Of a stretch of DNA of 64,000 nucleotides, positions 1-10,615 are shown one piece after another. The stretch is from Mytilus edulis (lineage: Eukaryota > Mollusca > Bivalvia > Mytilida > Mytilidae). Each line of letters opens with the position of its first letter. Positions within the stretch are counted from its first letter, which is position 1. The DNA is taken from contig NC_092344.1 of NCBI RefSeq assembly GCF_963676685.1, positions 49,436,830 through 49,500,829 of the forward strand, written 5' to 3'. Made by a program: the position numbers and the translations under genes. The notes below the pieces were generated by a model. It was not told the origin of the DNA, made no database searches, and saw only the letters and a list, made by a program, of their open reading frames with translations.

Positions 1-331
1 TAAAAGGGGATTCAACTTTCATCTGTGCTACATTGGGCTGTGAATAACATATTAAAATTCGTCATATTCATTGACAGTTACACCTGTCCAAAGTCAAAAA
101 CCTGTCGTTTGTTAATGTGGTTCGTTAGTGTTTTTTATTTCACGTTTTGTTTTTAATATAAAGATTAGACCGTTGGTTTTCTTGTTTGAATTGTTTTTTT
201 TAGACTAGTCACTTTTGGTGCCCTTATAGCTTGCTGTTAGGTGTTAGCCAAGGCTCCTTGCCGTACCTTGACTTTTAAAGTTTTCTTTTACAAATTGTGA
301 CTTGGATAGAGATTTGTCTCAGTGGCACTCA
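1..331 (+). repeat. Family A dispersed repeat, left part of a split copy
   Basis: From about position 90 this matches other copies in the window (31290-31565, and reversed at 23968-24285 and 24868-25110). Shared words include the stretch around 'agaccgttggttttc' and the end 'ggcactca'. The copy is cut at 331 by the 332-5293 element and resumes at 5294. No coding potential was seen. It is very common in this window and probably a mussel-specific non-autonomous element; its class is unknown. Confidence 0.7.
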
Positions 332-815
332 CACTGTGTCTAAACCACACCGGCAAAATTTGCTCGGACTCGATGGTATCTAACATCCGGCACAATGACG
401 GAACACCAATAGACAAAAGAAAGGTAGGTTTCTCCTTATTTTTTTTATTTTTTTTATGATATCGAAGAATATATATACATATACAACTATTTTCTATTGT
501 GAGATGCAATATTTTCTACAACCGTTCTATATTAACGGAGAAATAAGTAAAAATGCATGTCAAAATGACGAATTGAGTGAACCTTGCCTCGAAATTGTTT
601 AATTTCTCGTTAAATTGATCACATTGTACGGAAAGAAAGGTACGGGAAGATAGATATTGACACGGAGATTGCAAATTGAGTTATTATGAGCATCTCAATA
701 ATTGTATTTCTGTGTATGGAACGAAAGAAAAGGGTCATGCCAAATTAAAATAAACCGGTTTCGTCAATGTTGTTACTACACAATCACCCGGTTTCGTCTA
801 TATATATCACCCGGT
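332..815 (+). repeat. Left terminal inverted repeat of the 332-5293 element
   Basis: Pairs with 4800-5293 in reverse complement with scattered mismatches. The inner part carries several copies of the motif ACCCGGTTTCGTC (near 755-820), also present inverted near 4810-4870. The small open frame inside (288-509 minus) is mirrored at 5116-5361 plus only because of the inversion. Confidence 0.85.
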
Positions 816-3800
816 TTTTTTTGTTTTTTTTTAACAAACAATTTATGAAAAGAAACTTTGGCACGGATCTGAACATTGTCTTTCGAGATTTTAAATATAT
901 ATTTATTGTAAAGTAAACTTGGCGTGTTAAAATCTATTTTAAACGGGCACTTTTGGACATAGTTAATTATGATAAAATTCAGGGGCGTAGCTAGAAAGAA
1001 ACAATGTGCAAGCAACTACCGGAAAAAAATTTGGGACCCCTTTATGCAGATGAATGTTTTCTTTTCCGGTTTTCGGTCATAGGACGGTTAAAAGAGGAGC
1101 TATATGTAGATAGGACTTATAATATAAAAAAATTATGAATGTAAAACTATTAATAAATCTTCTGAATAGAGTAATACATAAACAACACATATTTGTGATA
1201 CAGAATTTACTCAAAATTGTCCAAAATCTGCTGTTCGGGTCTAGGCAGAAACAAACTTCTCTATTACTTTAATTGTCAATATTCACACTGAAATGCCGAT
1301 GAATATGCAGTAATGCTAGTAACTGTCGTCGTTCATTGTTGATCGTACATTTGTTTTCAACATACTCAAAAAATAATGAGACTTTCCAATACTGTTTTGG
1401 CGTGTTTGCAGGGTGATTGGCTCTGGTAGCCTGTCGACCACATCGCCTCGGCATATTTTCAACGATATCGAAGGGTTCTGATATTCTAATGCCGATTGGT
1501 ACATCTCATTCCAAACTGATAAACCGTACACTGTAAAATGTGCTCCAAAAACTACATGTCTTAGACTGAGTATTACAAATTCAAATCTTGTAGAAGATAC
1601 AAGTTACTGTCCGATTTTGTCATAATCTCCAATAACACTTTTATTTTGAAACCAAATACCGTTATTTAATGATATTTCATCAATTAAAACAGTGACAACA
1701 TAGGTGTTTCCTTTAACATTCAATCTATACATTTTTATTTTGCCAATTATTTTTTTGCATGCCGAATCGATGTGCACGCAACTGCGTGTTAGCGTATAGG
1801 GAGCTACGTGCCTATTAATACACATTTTCCTAATGAAAGGCGTATCCCTTATTTCACTTAACTTCAAACTAATTTTAAATGGAATATAAATACTGAATAG
1901 CAAACACTGGTATCTTTTTTCAATTATTTTGTAACATTATTATATTTTCTTTGTTTCTAATAGTAGTATGTAAAGATGAAAAATAAAAGGATGTGTTTTG
2001 ATTGTGCCATAATTTTAATTTACTATACTATATTATATACACTTAGTTTACAATATTTACTATCAATTATTAATACATTTATGCATTCAATCATTGACGA
2101 ACAGTCCCAAACCGACTATAGTCTATACTGTTCTGCACAAATTAATCATGCATGCAGTCCTGCTAGATTTTCTGGTACTATATATACTGTGTTACTTGCG
2201 CACTAAAGCGAGTTTTCACACTTAAGCATCCATAACATAGCAGTGAGATTTGTAACTTTCTCCCCGTTTCTGGTAGGCACATTTATTTTCATAGGCATGT
2301 TTTTCACATTAATTTTACAGTTCTTATTTATTTTTTGTACAGTTCAAATTCAATTGAAACTTTAAGATAACTTTCGAAAACAATATCTGACAGTTTTGTA
2401 TTTTCAATGTGAATAAAAGTTGGTTTGCAAAACATGACCGTCATTTATATCTAGGTCTTATTAAGAAGAAGTAACCACTTTTCCCATAAACATTGACAAA
2501 GAGACAACTTTCTTTTAGACACAAAAATTATGTTGAATTAATCAAGTTTAGGTCAGCGTATGACTTAAACAATGAGAAAAACACACAAACTGCATGAAAG
2601 CAAGCTATAACAGGGCCCTACATTATAAATGTAAAACAATTCAAACAAGAAAACTACCTGCCTATTTTATGTTCAAAACGCATATGGTATAAAGCAACCA
2701 AAGACAACCATGGAATTACAAGCGTGTGATTCGGGAATGGACTGAGTCAAAGTGTTGTCGCTGACACAAACAGTCATACCCAACTATATCAGTCCTATTC
2801 AGGACCGATAACTCTGTCGATAGATATTATCGGGTATACAATTGTTAAAACCAGACCAATCGTATTAATATACGTCTCTGTTGGAATGTATACAAAAAAC
2901 TCTCTTTTTTTACACAATTTAAACTTAATATCGATTCATTGTCTGGATTCAGCTTTAAATATTGAATTAAAAAATAAATAACAATAAATTCATATTCAAT
3001 GATCGAAATTCATTTAAATTAAAATTTGAATCAGAATATTTCTTTGAAATAATTATAGAAACATATAAATATTTGAATGCCTTTTAAGCAAAAAATAGTT
3101 TTTAAAGAAATTTTCATAATATTCATATTTTCCTAAAGTTTATTATGAAACATACTTCTTCTGATTTGACACGGGAAGGAGAAGATATTTATTTGTACTT
3201 TTATGAAAACTTTTGTATATCACAAAATTTAAACTCTGGTAATACATGTATACACACTGACAGGATGTTAAATGTCACCTGGTTGCTTTTGGGTTGCACG
3301 TCTACCTGACAATATATTATGATGTAACATTATAACCCTAGTTAGATTTCACCTGTTCGGTCAAGGAATGAAATTTTAAAGGTATAGAATATTTATCTAT
3401 TATAATTGGACATTGATTTTTTTTTCTCTTAGGATAAAAACATTTTTTTTTTGGTTCTAAAAGGAATGTATAAATATATTTCTAAAGTAAGATAAAACAT
3501 ACAGAAAATTTGAAAAACACCTTTAAAAAAAGAAGAGAATTTTTTTTATTATTGATATTGTAAACTATTTTCTGGTATCAGTATTTCCTGGATGAATATC
3601 AAAATAAATGTTCCCGTGTCACACTTAAAATATTTTTTTTTTATTAAGAAATTTTGAAATCAATGATATCGAAATATCACTAAAGGAAAATAACAGAAAC
3701 ATCAGAGATTCTTTATGAAAAATTAAATATAATCTAGAAGTCTTACTATAGAAATCATTGATTTGATGCAACATTCCCATATGATACATCAGCCGCCATT

Positions 3801-4799
3801 TTGAAAAATCTCGGAAAATTCCCTTTTTTAAATCGATGTTTGACCGAATTTGCCCTGAAATTAAACTGTTTTAAGTAGTATTCTTCGCCAGCTATATGTT
3901 TGAATATACTTAATCGATTTGCAAAGTTTGTGTTTTATTTACAGAATTTCTTTATTTGATGTAAAAGTAGACATGGGTATCGGTAATTTAGCATTGAGTC
4001 AACGGAGAAATGACGAGAAAAAGTGCATGTTTTACGATTCCGATTTGACCGAATTTAATCAAAAATTAAACTGTTAGGACCAACATTGTTTGATAGAAAT
4101 GTGTTTGAATATCAAGGATTGATTTGCAAAAGTAAGAAAACGGATCAGGTTTATGAGAAAATTAAACTTTATTGAAGCATATATGCATTTTATATGGGGA
4201 AATATAATACAAAATGGCGGCCATTATACGTCACAAAAGTCACGTGATGTCTAACTTAGTTGGATATGACAACAAAAGTACAAATAATAAAAAATGATGA
4301 AAAAACCTTAACTCGTCCGATGACAGAGCCTGTATAGTAAATGCGCGATGTGTGCCAAAACTTGTATCATAGTTCCCTTAAAGATTGTAGAAAAGATTAC
4401 ATACATAGAATGATTAGATTACTTATAAAGGTGTCCATCCTTTTGTGCGAGAAAATCACATATCAATTGTGTGTTTCGATTTTTAAGACCGTAAACTTTA
4501 ATTTCAAGTTTAAACATGTTCAACCCATTTTCCCATAACTCATATAGAAAACGCATATTTAGAGAGCTTTAATCTCAATATGCTGTTAAAAAATTTCGGA
4601 ATGCAAAGTAAATTAAAATATTTGTGTTCTATAAGAGTAGGAATTCAAGTGTTTGCTTATTATTTATTTGAATCTGAGACTCATATAAATAATTAGCCGT
4701 TGTCCGGTGAACGAACTTGTTTTCCAACGACCCACAAAACTCCTTTTGAACGCTGAAGTTAAATAATCAACTATAATGTAATGCGATTATGATTTTTTT
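816..4799. other. Interior of the 332-5293 element, no gene seen
   Basis: About 4 kb of AT-rich DNA without a credible coding region; the longest frames are under 100 codons and resemble no known domain. A short reversed family A fragment is present near 2590-2680. A possible hAT-type end (CAGGGGCGTAGCTAG) lies near 981, with no partner found. Confidence 0.55.
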
Positions 4800-5293
4800 T
4801 ATTTGACCAAACCGGGTTATGCATTTTGAAATCTATGACGAAACCGGGTTGTATACATTGACGAAACCGGACAGTTCCATTTTGACATGACCCATTTCTT
4901 TCGTTCCATACACAGAGATACAATTATGGAGATGCTCATAATAACTAAATTTGCAATCTCCGTGTCAATATCTATCTTCCCGTACCTTTCTTTCCGTACA
5001 ATGTGATCAATTTAACGAGAAATTAAACAATTTCGAGGCAAGGTTCACTCAATTCGTCATTTTGACATGCATTTTTACTTATTTCTCCGTTAATATAGAA
5101 CGGTTGTAGAAAATATTGCATCTCACAATAGAAAATAGTTGTATATGTATATATATTCTTCGATATCATAAAAAAAATAAAAAAAATAAGGAGAAACCTA
5201 CCTTTCTTTTGTCTATTGGTGTTCCGTCATTGTGCCGGATGTTAGATACCATCGAGTCCGAGCAAATTTTGCCGGTGTGGTTTAGACACAGTG
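4800..5293 (-). repeat. Right terminal inverted repeat of the 332-5293 element
   Basis: Reverse complement of 332-815, ending in AGACACAGTG at 5293. It is followed directly by the duplicated ACTCA. Confidence 0.85.
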
Positions 5294-5340
5294 ACTCATA
5301 CCACATCTTCTTATATCTATATATTTGTCCTTTAGGAATA
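5294..5340 (+). repeat. Family A dispersed repeat, right part of the split copy
   Basis: Continues the copy broken at 331 with 'taccacatcttcttatatc', the usual terminal sequence of family A. Confidence 0.7.
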
Positions 5341-7742
5341 GGTGTTGATGGAAATATTTGACTTATCAATCATTATGGTTTGCAAACATTGACACACCTG
5401 GTTGTTTAAAGAGGTAAAAATGGTCTCAAAACCACAATAATTTGACAAAAAACACTCTTAAACTGACAATCTCAATATTTTGATTTGTCGATTGGAAATT
5501 TAATTCTTAGTATATCTGGTGTGTTTTGCAAACAAAGGTTCTAATGGAAAATACATTGCTTCTCTTTTCACTTGTTCTATAATACGTAACTTCTTCACAA
5601 AAGTCTTCACAAATTGTCTGTTGAAAATGAAAATGAAAATAAAGATTGCTCCCGATTTAAAGTAGTTTCATGTTGCTCAGTATTTAGTTGTCTGTGTAGT
5701 GATTTGAAGAATTAAGTTATTCTGTTTGGTTTTTGGTTCTTTTTGTTTTTTCATCTATCGTTTTACAACAATGAGTAAAACCCATACAGTACATCAAGTT
5801 ATAAAAAGTCCCGAAATAACAAATGAACAAAATGAGCTGTATTTTGAATAATGTGTCCTAATGTACCTTTTATGATGTATAAAATATGAAGATTTTATAT
5901 ACTTTTTAAAAAATGTGTCATGTTAAGTAAACCTTTTTTTTAATTGAAATCGATTTGTTTAGATATGAAATAAAATTTTATTATTTGGTATTATTTTCAA
6001 TGCATAATTATTACTGTTAACATCATCGAACTATATTGTTTAAGTCATTAAAGAAACATTCACGCCAAAATCTTGTTTTCAATCATTGTTGATTTATGTT
6101 ATCATATCATACATAATCATGTCATATAAGTAAAAAAAAAAAGTAGAAATAAGCGAACACGTAAGCGACAACCTTGTCGTATGGAGTTTAACGTTTTGAA
6201 ATAGAACAAAATACGTTTAACTCGGGTCAAATTACAACATCAATATATATTTAGATTATAAAAAATATTTGCTACAAAAAAAGATCGAACAAACGTCAAA
6301 ACTTTAATTTTTTTTTTCTTTTAAATATACGCAAACGGGTTCAACAAGACGCCTTAATCTAAAAATAGACACATGTTACTAGGTACAAAGTTATAGACTA
6401 AACGCTTCGAGAGGTTTGATGTGACACTAATATTGTGTATATTATTCCTCCTACTCACAAACAAATAATGAAATGAAGATGTAACATATTAATCATTTAC
6501 ATGCAAAAACTGTCTTGAACCACAGTTGTACATTGTAATTATGCAGGCAATCGTAATAAACACATTTCATATATTATTATTTTGTTTACGGATTTTGTAT
6601 TAATAAAGGAAAACTAAGACTGTCATTAAACCTCATAAAGAAACGGGAAAGAAATTTGGTTTCTGATTATGATGAAAAATAATTAAAAAAATAAAAATCG
6701 GAAAAAACGTTTGGGCGACTTTGTCGCGCAAAACTTGCAAAATAAAATAGCTATAGCTTACAATAAAAATTCCATCTTCAACCTGTCAAGAAATTATAAT
6801 TTTTTTTCTTCGGAAATTATATTTAAAAAAAAATAAAAGAGATATAATAACTCATCAGTCTTTCGTATCTCGTGTAAAAAAAAGTTCTGACGTTTGACGT
6901 AGCCCCGCCCTCTTTTATGTGCATTGGCGGGTCTATATGGATATTTTAAAATTGACAACTCTTGATTGTTTCTTATTGTAGAATCGTGTTGGATTAGGCA
7001 CCAGTTCAACAATTTGAACATATATTACAAATGTTTTTAAAAGTATCATTTAGACTTTGAAAAACAATTTAAATAGGTGTAGTAGATGTTGCCAATAAAA
7101 ACTATTTCACAGACGTATAAATACATCATGTAAACAGAGACATAATAATAAACAACATTTTTTCTACTAAACAATTATTTATTGGTCATCCATAAAATAA
7201 CAGTAACAAACCAATATATTCATCTATAAAACCGACTCTTTTTGAAGATTGAACATGTATACTATCATAATGATTGATAAACAATATACGTCAAATGCCC
7301 GGATGAACAGTGAAAACAGATATGTTAGACTTGTTATAGGTTACAAGGTTTTAAATAATATGGTTACGCAAAAGGTAAGAAAATTGTTCTTATTCTTATT
7401 TTATACTGCACGTTCTTAGCTAGAGAATGAATGCATTTGATAAATTAGTTATAACTTTTAAAAGATTATGATGTCTGTAAAGAAAAATACGTTCAGGAAA
7501 AATGTGAAGTACAGTTTGAATTTTATATGATTAAAGAGAGAAAAAAAACTTTGAAGAAAGGTATAAGAAAATTGAATTCAAAAAGAAATTTCACGAAAAA
7601 AATAATTAGAGAAGCAGCTGTAGAGGGCTGTATAGCCAGTAAAGGTCATGAATAACTCAATCACAATTATAGAGTTTTGTTCGCGATATATGGTTAAAAT
7701 ACGTTACAGCTGCGCTTACAAGACCGATACAAACAGTACGGG
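5341..7742. other. Intergenic AT-rich DNA
   Basis: No coding region, RNA gene or structured repeat could be supported here. Only short A/T runs and frames under 80 codons are seen. Confidence 0.5.
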
Positions 7743-7895
7743 CAGGCGCGGATCCAGAGGGGGGGTTCCGGGGGTTGGAACCCCCATTTTTTTGGACGAT
7801 CAATGCATTTGAATGGGGACATGTAATTGGAACCCCCCCCCCCTTTGTCGTGGGTTAGGACCACCCCTTTTTTTAAATGGCTGGATCCGCCCCTG
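7743..7895. mobile_element. 153-bp MITE with CAGGGGCGGATCCAG-like ends, TSD ACGGG
   Basis: Termini read CAGGCGCGGATCCAG and, inverted, CTGGATCCGCCCCTG. The direct repeat ACGGG sits on both sides (7738-7742 and 7896-7900). A diverged second copy is at 25588-25738. The ends look hAT-like. A 5-bp rather than 8-bp duplication would fit the hAT5 subgroup, which is an inference. Confidence 0.75.
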
Positions 7896-8369
7896 ACGGG
7901 GATATACAATTAAAAAAAGAGTCCAAAAAGTAGTTGGTTACAGAATATATATATAAGTGTCAATTAAATTGTGAAAGATATTTTGAGATCTAGGAACTGT
8001 ATGACTGTTTTATTATTTTAGGTAAGTTATAAAACCACAAACCATAGATGTCCGATAGAAATACGGAGGTAGAATAACGTTGATATCAAGTATAGAACAT
8101 GTCATCTTTGAAATCTTGGTAACATTGAAGACGAATGTCAGTATTTTCTAGTATGTTCCTTCATTACGATAGTATACCTCGATAAATACTTGTTGGCTCG
8201 TACGTGTAAATACATTAAAGTTCAAAACACTGGTGAGCCAATTGAATAAGAAGTCGGGGCTAAAAACAAATTGTAAGTTCATAAGGTATGTTAACAAACA
8301 TGTGGCTGCATGTATCTTGTTTTGAAAGTACTGTTTTGTATACACATTTTTTCTAAATGTTTGTAAATA

Positions 8370-8480
8370 TATAGAAATGTGAAAATGCGGTCCGAGTGCC
8401 AATGAGACAACTCTCCATATAAGTCACAATGTGTTAAACAATATATCATTATAGGTCAAAGTACGGTCTTCAGCATGTAT
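8370..8480 (-). repeat. Family A fragment
   Basis: Contains the reversed family A signature 'gagtgccaatgagacaact' followed by 'ataggtcaaagtacgg', as in the other reversed copies. Confidence 0.6.
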
Positions 8481-8538
8481 ATTGCTGTACAAATCATGCG
8501 CCCTCTGTGTATCGGCAATGACTGTAGAAAACATATTA

Positions 8539-8915
8539 TATTGCTTCGCATTGGACATTCTATAGTATCAATAGGTAATAAGTCAAAATTATAATTGATA
8601 ACGATAAGCTTATCGCAAATTGCAACCCATTACTTTTGTAGTAATTTTATAAATTGTGGCAGATGAAATAATAGCTAAACATTCATATTTCATTGTGTAT
8701 TTGGTAGACTTGTGCTATTTTCTAATCTTTGATTGGGTTATTATCTCTTGGACACATTCCCCGTTTTCCACTTATTGTATTGCTTCGCATACAAAACCCT
8801 TTGGTCTGAGTAGGTGATTTGTCAAAATTATTAGTTGATAACGATGACCTAATCGCGAATGCAACTCTTAACTTTTTGAAGTAAAAGATTAAAGTTAAGG
8901 TAGATAACAATAGCT
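8539..8915. repeat. Imperfect direct duplication, period about 238 bp
   Basis: The block beginning 'tattgcttcgcatt' (8539) recurs at 8776. Both blocks contain 'gtcaaaattat' followed by 'gataacgat' and 'atcgc(a)aat(t)gcaac'. The second copy is truncated. No coding content. Confidence 0.55.
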
Positions 8916-9006
8916 GACAACAAACAGAAGAAGGTCTGAATAGGTGGGGTGGGAGGGGATGGTGTGTGTATTAGTTCATTTCTTTAAGGCCATTCTTCTC
9001 GGTTCA

Positions 9007-9753
9007 TTCAACCTACGCCAACATTTTGAAATTCAGGTATAAAATTGTATGAAAAAAATGTTGGAATAGGTTGAATAGTTTGTAATAGATTAAGTGTTAT
9101 AAAAACATAAATTAATTAGGGGCTAATCAATTTACAACCAGTTTAAACCTACCGTTAAAGTGTACTCAATATACAAAATCTTTTACAAGTACATGTGAAA
9201 ATGTAGGTATAATTGTGTGTGTTGAGGATCTATATCTCATATAGGAATTAGTTTAAAATTAATATAATGAAATAATGAGGAAAAAAAATATGGATTTTTA
9301 TTAAAGGAACAATCATCTAGTGATATTAAATATCTATCAGTGTCATTCTCATGAATAATATAAAATATATGATATGAAATAGCTTTTTAACTCTTGTTTT
9401 CTTAAGTATTGTTATATTTTAAAAGCGTTTAATTTCAGAAATTAATAAGTCTATTTTTTTATTATGAATTTTATATTTTTTCAACAAAATTATGCTAGTA
9501 TCAAGCGTTCTATTTAACTGTTGTTGTCCTTTTAGAAATATTTAATTATTCATTTTTTACTACAACGCAATTTTGCAAATACTTTATTTTAGTTTCTGAA
9601 TTTTCAAAGAGTAAAATTTTAATGCTTGAACTTGTTAAATATACTGACTGTACTTTACCTTTTATTAATTAATAATTGTTATAACAACACCTATTATGTT
9701 TTGTTTGTAGGCATAGGATGAATATATTTTATCAAATGTTGGCATAGGTTGAA
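9007..9753. mobile_element. Small element with inverted ends, about 0.75 kb
   Basis: TTCAACCTACGCCAACATTT at 9007 is matched in inverse by AAATGTTGGCATAGGTTGAA ending at 9753. Related internal motifs lie at 9055-9080 and 9708-9725. No clear target duplication was found and no protein is encoded, so the class is unresolved. Confidence 0.5.
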
Positions 9754-9959
9754 GACACCTTCTTCTCCATTCTATATACTCGTTTTCTATTATTCTTCTC
9801 TATTCTTTATTGTAGCCTTTCACCATTCTCTATTCCATTTCTTAAGGTCAGTTTATCTATATTCTTTATATATTTTGTCGAATATTTTCTATTCCATAAC
9901 CCCATCCACACCCTCAAGTATGGAACGCCGACACTGTCTTATTATGACATTTCTCATTA

Positions 9960-10505
9960 TATGATGTTCATTTGCCATTATATGATGTCATTTTATCCTT
10001 ATATGATGTGCAAATGACATTATATGATGTGCACTTGTCCTTATATGATGTACACTTGTCATTATGTGATGTGAACTTGTCCTTATATGATGTACACTTG
10101 TCATTATATGATGTGAAGTTGTCCTTATATACTGTCCAAACACATTTATATGAGGTGCAAACATCTTTATATCATGTCCACAATTCATTATATGATGTGC
10201 TTTCTCCATTATGTGATGTGATAGAGTCCTTATATTATGTGATGCTTTCCTTATACGATGTAGAAACGGCATTATGTGAGGTGCAATCACCTTTATATGA
10301 TGGTAATTTAACATTATCTGATGTGCAAATTATGTTATATGATGTGCAAATTATCTTATATGATGTGCAAATTATCTTATATGATGTGCAGATGTCTTTA
10401 TATTATGTACAAACTTCTTTATATGATGTGGTAATGTCATTATATTATGACAATGTAACATCATATGGTGTGGTTCGGTTTACATCGTTATATGATGTCA
10501 GAACA
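9960..10505 (+). repeat. Left 21-bp tandem array, about 25 units
   Basis: Each unit contains the core TTATATGATGT followed by about 10 variable bases. The 21-bp period is a multiple of three, so reading frames stay open on both strands (180 codons plus, 108 codons minus) with a 7-residue repeat such as L-Y-D-V-x-x-x. This is a repeat artefact, not a gene. Confidence 0.9.
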
Positions 10506-10615
10506 TCATCATGATGATGTCGAAACATCATTATGATGATGTGCATTCATCGTCCTGATCATGCTGATGGTCAATGAACATGATAACGATTAAGATTCCG
10601 ATCTGCTTCTGCGGA

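Larger units (their letters stand above)
332..5293. mobile_element. 4.96-kb DNA transposon, CACTGTG termini, 5-bp TSD (Transib/RAG-like type suspected)
   Basis: The two ends are long inverted repeats starting CACTGTGTCTAAACC and ending with its reverse complement. The insertion is flanked by the direct repeat ACTCA at 327-331 and 5294-5298. Uninterrupted family A copies elsewhere (for example 25340-25360) carry a single 'ggcactcata' at this point, so the empty site can be reconstructed and the 5-bp duplication is secure. Duplication lengths of 2, 3 or 4 do not fit the flanks. Five-bp duplications and CAC-starting heptamer-like ends are known for Transib and RAG-like transposons; CACTA elements usually make 2-4 bp duplications. 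The interior holds no recognisable transposase, so the element is non-autonomous or decayed, and the superfamily is an inference. Confidence 0.8.

Noticed and set aside
288-509. 73-codon minus-strand frame repeated on the plus strand at 5116-5361
   Set aside because: Same sequence in the two terminal inverted repeats of one element; the frame crosses the element boundary into family A.
816-4799. Search for a RAG1-like or Transib transposase inside the 332-5293 element
   Set aside because: No frame longer than 100 codons and no recognisable catalytic region; the element is non-autonomous as seen here.
332-5293. Assignment of the CACTG-ended element to CACTA/EnSpm
   Set aside because: The flanks allow only a 5-bp duplication (2, 3 and 4 fail). 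No CACTA transposase is visible, so I prefer a Transib/RAG-like affinity but keep it open.
9972-10514. 180-codon frame with regular LYDV repeats, and the antisense 9988-10314 frame
   Set aside because: Both arise from the 21-bp tandem array; a period divisible by three keeps all frames open. The mirrored array at 16015-16413 behaves the same way.
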